A DNA stretch of 40,553 bases, from IMG/VR virus record IMGVR_UViG_3300042392_001041, positions 1 to 40,553 of that record, one strand, 5' to 3'. The notes under the pieces were generated by a model that did not search any database, was not told where the DNA came from, and saw nothing but the letters and a program-made list of their open reading frames with translations. Positions 8,401 through 15,849 of the stretch are shown one piece after another (the stretch's first letter is position 1; each line of letters starts with the position of its first letter). The stretch is from a virus. The position numbers were made by a program, and so were the translations under genes.

Positions 8401-11400
8401 CGCAATGTCGTTCATGCAGGAAGACTTCCGTGCGCCATTTGAAAGTGCCGTCTACCAGGCTATCGGTGATCCGAAACTAGCCAAGAAGGCTTACAACGAT
8501 TTCGTAAACTCTCGTACCGTCATGGACGAAGGTGTCGCCGTCGACCAACTCAGCATGGAGACAGGTCGTGACTTCGCATCGGATAGCGACTTTATGGCAG
8601 AACTGGGTCGCGCTTGGGCTGAACAATGGCAAGCAGAAAAAGACTTGGGTCGCGCCAAGCAAAAAGGTGTAGAAACAATTCGGAAAGAATTAGCCGACGA
8701 TAATCAAGCCAATATTGACCAGGCTATTGAAGCATCCACAGTTACACAGCAGAACCTGCCGTGGATTGAGCGCATGATCGAATTAGAAGATCGCGCGGTA
8801 CTTGCCGAACGCACTACTGAAGTTCAAAGATTGCGCGCTCAACTTGATAAAGCCGAAAAAGCTGCACAAAAAGCACAAGCCGACCTCAATAAATTGGCAG
8901 CAAAAGTAGCCAAACTTACCGACCAAGCACGACCCAAAGTTCCGAACGAATTACTGAGCCGTCGTATCAAGTTAGAAAAAGAAACTGCGACCACAAAGAA
9001 AGCAACTGGTCGTCTAGCCAGGGTTGTAGAGAGCGCACAAAAAGCAGAACCAAAGACCATAGCCAAACTTGTCAGGCAAGCACGAGCCGACAGGCTAGAA
9101 GGCGTTGGCAAAATTGAAGCTGCTACAGCAAGAATTGACACGCTTGACAATGAAGGAAACCCAGTCAGGTTGGTCGGGGTCAACCCACGAGCTGGTCAGG
9201 CAAGAATGCTTCCCGGTCTTGCGGGCAAACTAGAAGCCGAACAACAAACGCTCCTAGTCAAGCAAGCCGAACTAGATACAAAACTTGCCGACGTTCGACG
9301 CAGAGCAGCCGAGCAAGACGCGTTAGAACAACAAACACAGACGATCCAAAGCGAAGCGCAAGCGTTGCCAACTATTCAAGGCCAGTTAATGGGGCCACAG
9401 TTGCTTGCCCAAAGCGGAGCAGCACGACTCAATGTTGAAGGCGATACCCCAGCGTGGTATCCAGCAGGCGAAACATCATCTAGCAAACGACAAGCACGCG
9501 TTGCCACACAACTACGAAGCGAAGCAGCTGGTGCTGAACGGCAAACATCAACTGAAGGTGTCAAGACAACCAATGTTATTCCAATGACATCAAACAAATT
9601 TGCCAACCGTGTTGATGAAATCTTGGGTCAATGGGAACGCAACGTCGTTATCCAAAACTTTATTAAGAACCGAGAGTTTGTCACCGATGTAAGAACACAT
9701 TTTTCTGATGAACAATTAGCTCGATTTGATGCTGACGCTCGACGCGAAGTCAGCCTGGAACGAACTAACTTAAACAGTTACGAGTTTGAGCAACAAGTCA
9801 AGAAAAAAGTTGGCGACAGAATTCTTGTTGAATTAGACAACATGGGATTAGAGCCAATATCAAAAGCAAAGATTCCTGAGCCTGAAGATATTTATACTGG
9901 GCGTGCTTCGTTGGATCAATTCAAAGACATCATTGAAGGTAAAGACATTGATTTATCGACTCTCGTTATGCGTAAAGGTATGCGCGACAGAATCGCATCA
10001 AGTTTTGTGCCAGTAGGAGATAGTGCAGTTCCTGGCTTTGTTAAACGGTTAGCAAACTTTATTGGTAAAAATACTTCACGTTGGAAGTCTGTCATCTTGC
10101 CGATCTCAGTTCGCTGGCAAGTAGGCGACTACATGGGCAACATCATTAATGCTTGGGTTCGCGGAGACATTGACCCCAAGACAATGATGGAAATGATGAA
10201 GTTGGTTGACCAACTGATCCGCGAAGACAGCAATGTTGGCAGATTGCAGTCCCGCACCGGGGGCATGACAAACCGCACCTTCAACAACCCCGTACTACAA
10301 GCACTCATTGGTGAAGGTATCCAGGGTCGCTCACTACGCCTTGAAGACATTCGTGACATCTTAAAAGGAGACAGGCTGGCGTTACCTGCTGGTGATGTCA
10401 ACGCCAAGTTCGGTCGAGACTTCCGTACGAAAGCGTTTAACTTTAACGAGTACATGAACACGCAACAGAAACTTGCTGTAGCAATGGTCAAGTTGCAAGA
10501 AGCTTTAGATAAACAAGGTCGCACAATGGCAGACATTGACCCTGTCACATTGCACAATGACCCACAACTACGCGCTGCGGTAATAGAATCAGTTCAATTC
10601 GCTAACGAAACTCTTGGATCGTTTAGCGACTTGAGTCCTTTTGAACGCAATGTTGTGCGCCAGGTGTTCCCATTTTGGTCGTGGATTAAGTTCATCAACA
10701 CCGCAGCAGGCAAGTTATTACTAGACAACCCTGATCGGGTCTTGTTCTACGCTCACCTTGGCTCAATGACAATGGATCCCGATTCACAAGACCTTTACAA
10801 ATGGCTACAAGGACAGACACCCATCGGTGGTTTGCTATTTGACCTTTCATTCTTAAACCCGTACACCGATGCGACGCTGTTTCAAAAGAACCCATTTGAA
10901 GCAGGAGCAGAACAAGCAACCTCAATTTCTCCCGTACTCAGTTTCGGTTTAAGCGCACTCGGTGAAATTGCATACGGTATGTCAGGGGGCAAATACCCGA
11001 TTTTGATTGCTGGCTCTCGCCCCAGTTACCTTGAAGGCAACCGCACCGCATCAACCGCATCCGTTGGCGACATTGTTGGTGGCATTGCTTATAAAGGATT
11101 AAAAGCTTTCGGTGGGCCAGCCCGAAACCTATTAGAAATTGGGCCTGCTGACACAAAGATCCCGTTTACCGATGTAGCCGTAGGGCCTGGCAAACGCTAC
11201 AGCCAAGGATCACTCCGTACCGAAGGACGCTACGCAGAACTTGGACTGCCACAAAACACGGCTCGACTGTCATCAATCCTACGCACATTGGGTCTGCCAG
11301 GGCCTAGTATCACAATGGAAGAAGCCAAGCGACAGGCAGAAGAACAACGCATAGCTGACGAGAAAGCTCGCCTACGCAAAATACAGGAGAGAATTAACGC

Positions 11401-11407
11401 TGGATGA
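5483..11407 (+). CDS. Giant 1974-residue probable internal/ejection protein
   Basis: The largest gene of the window. Residues about 22-60 are Pro-rich; about 75-115 hydrophobic and Gly-rich (LPGGVWNSIFDVGNAVPGLI). Long coiled coils lie around 300-345, 775-910, 1085-1200 and 1240-1300. The C-terminal 450 residues form a separate region with aromatic, membrane-prone motifs: SRWKSVILPISVRWQVGDYM (about 1525) and PFERNVVRQVFPFWSWIKF (about 1720), then a Gly-rich stretch that could cross a membrane. There are no protease or transglycosylase motifs that I can see. Size, architecture and the lack of a tape measure suit an internal virion protein ejected with DNA, comparable in role to T7 gp15/gp16 or similar giants in actinophages. 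A polyvalent defence-type protein is the alternative. Confidence 0.65.
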   Translation: MSAEDLINRVKQRRLNQPTSDVPPTIPPYPTYPPSPNAPTTPPPTPTFTFPKYVPTGNVPQASDSGGDRSFLSNVLSLPGGVWNSIFDVGNAVPGLIKAGYQTGVGLTKGFSPREIQKIATRVNEAQDQGLKGFDIAKYAAEQKFPLATQFAGDVQTLGGNVGEVATLGRLDFGEPGVNYAQAFNRGQLSQAAIRDLGTVITAGRLSGLGNVGITAGAKVSAAGAPRLGSAITSASRFVDEPIGSSVRGAARVANLGSRIIPGTSGLTDATGRVSTADRPLRQIANESIGAKRGYFEQRLNRLIGEESALIKQQESLDQNDPMRETLDEQITKIRESREKALSGTGRPKLMARAIKAEQRAAEATRTGWVTKINRWGNAGSVPETVRDLDQRAQASRVRVQEATAAGDTQAAQFFEDQATFYEDAAALKRSDVNGRLNPKNWDDVEKQTVWSSAVLIMTKVKEEIVRAYDSKIREGLTHEQAIDYITKNIAPPELLDDIARQGYAWSPQAIDRVVRFSKGQLDAFDSMNIEGAARLIGQFSEWFTSQAEQGIGRVTGAIPFTYRYNLPDPMNMLRQLEGRQKLKTAIFEILDEAMAYVLRRDHMDIVTQQKIDLDNPRPGLFEEYARQNFGSEQYAIAYKALTAAFDVLVDDPRFSTFMQNRMIYPAAMRPVMSARERFTQAARAEDVVFMADEMARLAVQNQDLIPGRTMKSIATAINLALGKQTKYDVRTWVRIQATLNRLVTDAQKAQAEYEGAGAKLSGGIDTTMARLQEIEQFAVAANAMIDQVIANPDIVFPDLANGSPRLVAAREAEQANLSRIEAIPDEMAQIDAEIKAEIDRQREANAYLQQELDNTQVSLDEARTRATETADAEATVRQQLDQEQAYLDAFNKLTEEELAALQTDFETALRIHNQYASGDKFVSKGTAQAVKRRLVEEATQRLAVAQGLVDSLMPSRLRRSRTMTIGLATDPNAMSFMQEDFRAPFESAVYQAIGDPKLAKKAYNDFVNSRTVMDEGVAVDQLSMETGRDFASDSDFMAELGRAWAEQWQAEKDLGRAKQKGVETIRKELADDNQANIDQAIEASTVTQQNLPWIERMIELEDRAVLAERTTEVQRLRAQLDKAEKAAQKAQADLNKLAAKVAKLTDQARPKVPNELLSRRIKLEKETATTKKATGRLARVVESAQKAEPKTIAKLVRQARADRLEGVGKIEAATARIDTLDNEGNPVRLVGVNPRAGQARMLPGLAGKLEAEQQTLLVKQAELDTKLADVRRRAAEQDALEQQTQTIQSEAQALPTIQGQLMGPQLLAQSGAARLNVEGDTPAWYPAGETSSSKRQARVATQLRSEAAGAERQTSTEGVKTTNVIPMTSNKFANRVDEILGQWERNVVIQNFIKNREFVTDVRTHFSDEQLARFDADARREVSLERTNLNSYEFEQQVKKKVGDRILVELDNMGLEPISKAKIPEPEDIYTGRASLDQFKDIIEGKDIDLSTLVMRKGMRDRIASSFVPVGDSAVPGFVKRLANFIGKNTSRWKSVILPISVRWQVGDYMGNIINAWVRGDIDPKTMMEMMKLVDQLIREDSNVGRLQSRTGGMTNRTFNNPVLQALIGEGIQGRSLRLEDIRDILKGDRLALPAGDVNAKFGRDFRTKAFNFNEYMNTQQKLAVAMVKLQEALDKQGRTMADIDPVTLHNDPQLRAAVIESVQFANETLGSFSDLSPFERNVVRQVFPFWSWIKFINTAAGKLLLDNPDRVLFYAHLGSMTMDPDSQDLYKWLQGQTPIGGLLFDLSFLNPYTDATLFQKNPFEAGAEQATSISPVLSFGLSALGEIAYGMSGGKYPILIAGSRPSYLEGNRTASTASVGDIVGGIAYKGLKAFGGPARNLLEIGPADTKIPFTDVAVGPGKRYSQGSLRTEGRYAELGLPQNTARLSSILRTLGLPGPSITMEEAKRQAEEQRIADEKARLRKIQERINAG

Positions 11408-11778
11408 TCTACAAACTGGAAGTCCACGGTCGACGACCCACCACCCTCAACCAGGAACGCAAGGTCAACAACTGGGGAGCCAGGGCTAGCGACACCAAAT
11501 GGTGGCGAGCGCAATACGCCGAATTGGCAGCCGACATCCCCCCGATGAAGCGCATCCACATCTCGGTCACCCCCCTGCACAAGAACGGCAGGTCACCACA
11601 GGACGTTGGAGCCTGCTTCCCCGCAGCCAAAGCCGGGATAGACGGACTCGTAGACGCTGGGGTTATACCCGACGACACACCTGACATCGTTGTTAGGCTA
11701 GACTTTTACGCACCGCACGTCTGTGGAGAAGACGGACTCCGAATCGAAGTTAGGAACGCCGATGAACCCAATGTATAG
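11404..11778 (+). CDS. RusA-like Holliday junction resolvase
   Basis: 124 residues; the start overlaps the giant gene by ATGA. The core SVTPLHKNGRSPQDVGACF then AAKAGIDGLVDAGVIPDD matches the RusA pattern of an acidic residue, a Lys (K76), an Asp helix (D80, D84) and a paired Asp (D90-D91), which in RusA bind the metal. Spacing between the first Asp and the Lys is a little longer than in E. coli RusA. It would cut branched DNA made by recombination or replication before packaging. Its place among virion genes, away from the RecT-like gene, is unusual. Divergence leaves activity unproven. Confidence 0.65.
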   Translation: MIYKLEVHGRRPTTLNQERKVNNWGARASDTKWWRAQYAELAADIPPMKRIHISVTPLHKNGRSPQDVGACFPAAKAGIDGLVDAGVIPDDTPDIVVRLDFYAPHVCGEDGLRIEVRNADEPNV

Positions 11779-12046
11779 CAACGCTCTTTCAGGTTTAGCC
11801 TCAGGTATGGCAAGTGGCGGTGGCGCACCTATGGGTGGCGACATGGCTATGGGTGGCATGGGCGAAGGCGAAATGGTTCCCTGCCCTATGTGCCAAGGTG
11901 TTGGTATGGTTCCTGCTGACATGATGGGTGGTGGCGCAATGCTCCCGCCTCGTCTCGCAGCCCGTGGTGGCGGTATGCCGATGGGTGGCGACATGGCTGG
12001 AATGTCAATGGGTGGCGCAATGCCGATGGGTGGTCAACAGTCATGA
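11762..12046 (+). CDS. Met/Gly-rich small protein with one DnaJ-type zinc motif
   Basis: 94 residues from ATG 11762, overlapping the resolvase gene end by 17 bases (ATG 11771 is possible). It is made of Gly-Met units (MGGDMAMGGMG, GGGMPMGGDMAGMSMGG) around one CPMCQGVGMV segment. CxxCxGxG is half of a DnaJ-type zinc finger, so zinc binding would need a dimer. Similar short Gly/Met-rich proteins occur near virion genes in environmental phages. Function unknown. Confidence 0.55.
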   Translation: MNPMYSNALSGLASGMASGGGAPMGGDMAMGGMGEGEMVPCPMCQGVGMVPADMMGGGAMLPPRLAARGGGMPMGGDMAGMSMGGAMPMGGQQS

Positions 12047-12378
12047 TGCCATCAAATGGAAAATTGGGATCATCTAGTCGCGGATCAGCAAATGATTCAG
12101 CAGATATGGCTGGAAAGTTTGCTGCCGAATACAAAAGGTCTGATCCAAAAAACAGGCCAGCAAACCCGCAAGCTGGAAACGCATTAAAAGATTTGGCTAA
12201 AAAACAAGCCCAAGCAGCCATGCAAAACCCGAGACGATCACCTGGCACTCCACAAACACGACGACCCGCAGGCACAGTCAATACCGACATGGGAATGACA
12301 ACTCCGAAACGAGCCGCCCCTGGCGGATCAACCCCAGGAACTCCAAAACGCCCTGGTGGCACATTCAGAATTAGCTAG
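12043..12378 (+). CDS. Basic Pro/Gly-rich hypothetical protein
   Basis: 111 residues, ATG overlapping the previous TGA. Lys/Arg-rich and largely disordered; the second half has repeated TP(K/R)R and GTP units (RRSPGTPQTRRPAGT, TPKRPGG). There is no recognisable domain. The composition suits a nucleic-acid-binding or capsid-interior protein, which fits the surrounding genes, but nothing more can be said. Confidence 0.5.
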   Translation: MMPSNGKLGSSSRGSANDSADMAGKFAAEYKRSDPKNRPANPQAGNALKDLAKKQAQAAMQNPRRSPGTPQTRRPAGTVNTDMGMTTPKRAAPGGSTPGTPKRPGGTFRIS

Positions 12379-12380
12379 TC

Positions 12381-12710
12381 ATGGCAACGCCAGCATGGCA
12401 GCGCAAAGAAGGTCAGAACCCTTCAGGTGGACTTAACGACGCAGGTCGAGCCTCGTACAAAGCACAGACAGGTGGCACTCTCAAAGCCCCGGTCAAAGGT
12501 CGTCCGTCTTCCCCCGATCAGATGCGCCGTAAAGGCTCGTTCCTGTCCCGCATGGGTGGTTCGCCAGGCCCAATGAAAGACGACAAGGGTCGCCCGACCC
12601 GCAAGGCGTTAGCCCTCAAAGCATGGGGTGCATCGTCACCAGCCGAAGCCAAATCTATGGGTCGTCGTTTACTGGAGCAGTACGCCAAGCAGAAAGCTGA
12701 CAAGAAATGA
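12381..12710 (+). CDS. DUF6321-like small basic protein
   Basis: 109 residues. The order AWQRKEGQNPSGGLNDAGR, GGTLKAPV, RRKGSFLSRMGG and PMKDDKGRPTRKALALKAWG is the pattern I associate with DUF6321, a small family found in many phages and metagenomic contigs. It is basic and has no membrane segment. Its role is not known; neighbours are other short basic proteins, which suggests a DNA- or capsid-associated function. The family name is from memory and should be confirmed. Confidence 0.6.
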   Translation: MATPAWQRKEGQNPSGGLNDAGRASYKAQTGGTLKAPVKGRPSSPDQMRRKGSFLSRMGGSPGPMKDDKGRPTRKALALKAWGASSPAEAKSMGRRLLEQYAKQKADKK

Positions 12711-12862
12711 AGAAGCCTTTTTGGGAAACAAAAAACCCGAACAAGAAGTCAAGCAAACTCGGAGCCGAAGGTATTGCCCTTGCTAAGAGCATGGCATCTA
12801 AGGCTGGTCGACCGTACCCGAACCTTGTTGACAACGCCGCTGCCAGTCGCAAACTAAAGTAG
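12707..12862 (+). CDS. Short basic protein
   Basis: 51 residues; ATG overlaps the TGA of the previous gene (ATGA). Sequence starts MKKPFWETKNPNKKSS and contains KSMASKAGRPYPNLVDN; strongly basic at both ends. The overlap with the upstream gene and in-phase spacing to the next make it likely to be translated. The mid-part resembles the tails of the DUF6321-like neighbour in composition only. Confidence 0.5.
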   Translation: MKKPFWETKNPNKKSSKLGAEGIALAKSMASKAGRPYPNLVDNAAASRKLK

Positions 12863-12866
12863 TCCC

Positions 12867-14558
12867 ATGCTTCCCCGTCCTGACGCTCCCGCAACTCGAT
12901 TGCCTTATACCACCGCCGATATGGGCGAGCGTTTGGCTAAACGCAAAGCACAAGAACAATTCAAAACTAACGCATTGAAGACCCTGTCTAACTACAAACC
13001 CAAAGAAGACAAGCCGTGGTACGAAGATGTCGCAGGAGCCATCGGTGGCGCAATCAAAACCGTTTACGACAATATGCCCATGTCCAACCCAGTCTCAACA
13101 CCAATCAACATGGGTGGCAATGCTGGGGTGTCAATGGGTGGGCAAGGCACGGCCAAGTCCCTAGTATTAGAACCAGCGCGTCTTGCCGTTCGTCGAGCAG
13201 TCGGTGACATTACAGCGATCCCCCGTGTAGGTGCAGACTCGCCGTCGTACACCGCAGATCAGATACGCGAACAAGGCGTAGTGCCAGGCGTACTAGGTGC
13301 AGCAATTGATTACTCGCAATTCATTCCCGTCGTAGCCAAAGGTGCTGGCGTGACAGGCGATGTTGTGAACGCCTACAAACTTGCGATGATGGAACGCCAG
13401 GCGAACCCGTTTCCTGCTTTGCGTGGCGCATCCAATGTCATTGATGTCGTGCCAGGTTCACGCCTACCAGCTCGCATCGTGGATGCACCCGCACCACCTG
13501 CAACTCGGCTAGGCAATGCGCTAGCGCAAATGACACTAGACGCACGAGCATCACAAGGTGGCGTACGAGACGCAGGCGTTTTACGTTTCCCCGGCGGCGA
13601 ACCAACACCCGAACTACCAGCAGCCCAACTATCACCACCAGCATTTCGTGAACGAAAAGTACCAACGTCAAGCCGACTTACCGTAGAAACAGACGGCCCA
13701 CCTGACCCACAAGCAAGCCAAGAGTTTGTTATTCGCGCATTTGACAACACGTCCGATCAATATAAAGGCGCGTTAACAATGTATTGGGATCCAATAAAAC
13801 AAAAAGCAATAGTTTATGGAATGGGGGCAACCGATGCAATGGTCACTCCACAACTCGTTTCTTCTGCTGCCTACATAATTAGAAAATATTACGGCGACAT
13901 ACAATTTCCATTAGAACCTGCTAGGAATTTATCGGCTTATTCTCGACCATTTGTAGAAAGGTTACAAAAAGCTGGACTAATAGACCCTGATTTTGTTTTG
14001 CCTGAAGCCTATGAACTAAATTCAATTAACAAAGCTGCATTGCCTGAAGATTTTGCTGATGAATTTTCTGAATATTCCGAAGTCATTCCATCGCTTGCTT
14101 ATCAACCGACTTACAACAATGTTCTTAAAGCCTTAGTTGAAAGCAAACGAAAAGCCAAATTAGAAGGTGAATACGGCAAACTTGCTACATCTTCTCAAAA
14201 ATTGCAAGAATTAAAATGGAATCCAAATAAATTAAACACCGCAGAAATGTATCGAAGCAATATGGACCAATTTGGTTTTCCAGTACACCCATTGTTTAAT
14301 CTTTTTGGTGATGAATGGAATAATAATTTATTAAATGAAATTATTACTTATCCCTTTAGAGGTGCATCTTCCTTGGTCGATGCTTGGAAAAAAATTGATC
14401 CAGCAATAGTAGAAAATCTTGATTCAACTTGGGGCCCGTCATTTGCTCCAACCAAACAAAATTTATTAAAGTTTCCTCAGTTACTACAAGATTCAAATTT
14501 GATTGATGGGTTTACACGTCAACGATTATTGGTTGAATTGCAAGATTTGTTGGAGTAA
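12867..14558 (+). CDS. Probable internal virion protein with AT-rich 3' half
   Basis: 563 residues. The first half is Ala/Gly/Pro-rich, with a Gly/Met stretch (NMGGNAGVSMGG) and hydrophobic helices like those at the N-terminus of the giant protein. The second half (from about residue 290) is a distinct domain: GALTMYWDPIKQKAIVYGMG, then LSAYSRPFVERLQKAGLI, a layout that faintly recalls GNAT-like segments of other phage internal proteins, without a clear cofactor loop. Base composition changes inside the gene: 36 of 60 bases are G or C at 13201-13260 but 15 of 60 at 14281-14340. This suggests the C-terminal domain came by recombination. Function inferred from context only. Confidence 0.55.
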   Translation: MLPRPDAPATRLPYTTADMGERLAKRKAQEQFKTNALKTLSNYKPKEDKPWYEDVAGAIGGAIKTVYDNMPMSNPVSTPINMGGNAGVSMGGQGTAKSLVLEPARLAVRRAVGDITAIPRVGADSPSYTADQIREQGVVPGVLGAAIDYSQFIPVVAKGAGVTGDVVNAYKLAMMERQANPFPALRGASNVIDVVPGSRLPARIVDAPAPPATRLGNALAQMTLDARASQGGVRDAGVLRFPGGEPTPELPAAQLSPPAFRERKVPTSSRLTVETDGPPDPQASQEFVIRAFDNTSDQYKGALTMYWDPIKQKAIVYGMGATDAMVTPQLVSSAAYIIRKYYGDIQFPLEPARNLSAYSRPFVERLQKAGLIDPDFVLPEAYELNSINKAALPEDFADEFSEYSEVIPSLAYQPTYNNVLKALVESKRKAKLEGEYGKLATSSQKLQELKWNPNKLNTAEMYRSNMDQFGFPVHPLFNLFGDEWNNNLLNEIITYPFRGASSLVDAWKKIDPAIVENLDSTWGPSFAPTKQNLLKFPQLLQDSNLIDGFTRQRLLVELQDLLE

Positions 14559-14591
14559 TCCCTGCTTACGGTGTCATTTTGTCCCGGTGAC

Positions 14592-14619
14592 TTGACCGAA
14601 GGTGTCTGTTGGGTAAACT
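14592..14619 (+). promoter_or_regulatory. Promoter TTGACC-N16-TAAACT
   Basis: A -35 box TTGACC at 14592-14597 and -10 box TAAACT at 14614-14619 are 16 bases apart, a good SigA-type promoter. It lies in the 127-base gap after the virion protein block and faces the transglycosylase gene, so it probably starts the recombination and regulation transcript. Confidence 0.6.
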
Positions 14620-14621
14620 TG

Positions 14622-14634
14622 GTGTTGCCAACAC
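14622..14634. promoter_or_regulatory. Operator-like palindrome GTGTTGCCAACAC
   Basis: A 13-base palindrome (GTGTTG-C-CAACAC) begins three bases after the -10 box, over the expected start of transcription. A dimeric repressor could bind here. No repressor can be assigned; the winged-helix protein at 18223 is one candidate. Confidence 0.4.
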
Positions 14635-14638
14635 AAAC

Positions 14639-14668
14639 GTGATGTTGAAGGCTACGAGCCTCTATCAC
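14639..14668 (+). promoter_or_regulatory. Hairpin in 5' leader
   Basis: GTGAT (14639-14643) can pair with ATCAC (14664-14668), enclosing a second stem AGGCT/AGCCT (14649-14653 with 14657-14661). It sits just before the AAAGGAAA ribosome site of the gene at 14686, so it may affect translation or stabilise the transcript. No riboswitch class is recognised. Confidence 0.35.
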
Positions 14669-14685
14669 CCTTAACAAAGGAAATT

Positions 14686-15243
14686 ATGCGGCAAATCACC
14701 AAAGCAATAACCATTATTTGCGTTATGTCCTCGTGCGGATCAACAGCAAAAGAAGCAACCGAAACGCTTCCTACGCTCCAGCTCGCACCAGTCATATCTC
14801 AACCAGTCATTTTGAATGCACACGAAGCATTGCAAGAAGACCTAACAACAACAACCACATCCACCACAACAACCACAGAAGCACCGTTAGTATCAGATCC
14901 CCTTGATTTCATTGACGAATCGCGTGCAATGCATGGCAAGTGTGGTGAATGGTACGACACACTTATTGCTGTTGGTGGACGCGCAGAAGACTGGCCTATA
15001 TGGTCACGCGTGCTATGGATCGAGAGTCGTTGCCTTCCAGCACCAGGCAAGACCCTTGAAGCATCCGCACAAGCCGACTGTATTGGGCTAACTCAAATCT
15101 TTTTTCGGGTGCATGAAGCCTGGTTGTCGGAGTTCGGTTTCGGTAGAGAAGACCTGCTAGACCCCGTAAAAAACCTGACATTCGCTGTCGCGTTACAGAA
15201 GTCTTCGGGCTGGTCGCCGTGGGCTTATCTAAATATGCCTTGA
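14686..15243 (+). CDS. Lytic transglycosylase-like lipoprotein
   Basis: 185 residues with an AAAGGAAA ribosome site. A signal segment ends in VMSSC (Cys17), a plausible lipobox. A Thr-rich linker (TTTTTSTTTTTEAP, about 54-67) leads to a domain with the SLT layout: SRVLWIESRCLP with candidate catalytic Glu113, then QADCIGLTQI, a His/Trp segment and LLDPVKNLTFAVALQKSSGWSPWAYL. In the family this domain cleaves the glycan of peptidoglycan. The protein would sit on the outer face of the membrane. It has its own promoter and heads the recombination and regulation block, far from the lysis genes, so wall remodelling or exclusion during infection is as likely as final lysis. Confidence 0.75.
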   Translation: MRQITKAITIICVMSSCGSTAKEATETLPTLQLAPVISQPVILNAHEALQEDLTTTTTSTTTTTEAPLVSDPLDFIDESRAMHGKCGEWYDTLIAVGGRAEDWPIWSRVLWIESRCLPAPGKTLEASAQADCIGLTQIFFRVHEAWLSEFGFGREDLLDPVKNLTFAVALQKSSGWSPWAYLNMP

Positions 15244-15268
15244 CTTTCATACACCCATACTTCATAAT
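15240..15268 (+). promoter_or_regulatory. Promoter TTGACT-N17-CATAAT
   Basis: TTGACT at 15240-15245 overlaps the stop codon of the transglycosylase gene, and CATAAT at 15263-15268 follows after 17 bases: the best SigA-like promoter in the window. It is 58 bases before ATG 15326 and probably drives the RecT-WhiB block. Confidence 0.7.
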
Positions 15269-15325
15269 CATTACTGTGCAACACCCCACCACTACGGTGA
15301 GGGTAAACCTAACAAAGGGGAAACC

Positions 15326-15841
15326 ATGACAGAGATAGTTCCAGTTCCGTTATCCAATTCGCTTGAGCGACAAGGTGAAGACGGACTCCGCAATGCAATC
15401 ATGCGCTCAGATAGCAGTCGAGCAGAACTTGCCAAAGCCGGGGAATACCCTCAGCTGCTCAAGGGTCTGCTGTATCTCAAGGATATTAAGGCTGACTTGG
15501 ACACGTTGATCCGTGCCACCGAAGATGACATCACCCGTCTCATGCCTGAGAAAAAGATGTTTATCGACGATGTCGGTACGGTCGAGCGTCGCATGAGTTC
15601 CACCCGCAAATGGGAATCGGAAGATCTGCTGAAGCACATCACGCGCTCAACGCTTGACCCCGAAGGTACAGGCGAAGTGTCAATCAACAATGTTGTCATG
15701 CTCATTGACACACTTAAAGCCGTTCTCCCATTCACAGCGTCGCTGGGCTGGCGAGTGACCGCACTTAAAGAATTGGGCATTGATGTCTCAGAATATTCAG
15801 AAGCAACCTATGGTCGTCAGACCGTACAGATCACAAAGTGA
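15326..15841 (+). CDS. Hypothetical protein preceding RecT-like gene
   Basis: 171 residues with an AAAGGGGAAA ribosome site. Soluble and helical: an N-terminal helix (DGLRNAIMRSDSSRAELAKAGE), a coiled-coil-like section (LLYLKDIKADLDTLIRATEDDI), and a C-terminal part with RRMSSTRKWESEDLL and ELGIDVSEYSEATYGRQTVQI. It is the first gene after the strongest promoter and lies nine bases before the RecT-like gene, so it is probably an accessory factor in the same DNA recombination or replication step. I do not recognise a named family. Confidence 0.65.
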   Translation: MTEIVPVPLSNSLERQGEDGLRNAIMRSDSSRAELAKAGEYPQLLKGLLYLKDIKADLDTLIRATEDDITRLMPEKKMFIDDVGTVERRMSSTRKWESEDLLKHITRSTLDPEGTGEVSINNVVMLIDTLKAVLPFTASLGWRVTALKELGIDVSEYSEATYGRQTVQITK

Positions 15842-15849
15842 GAAGCACC

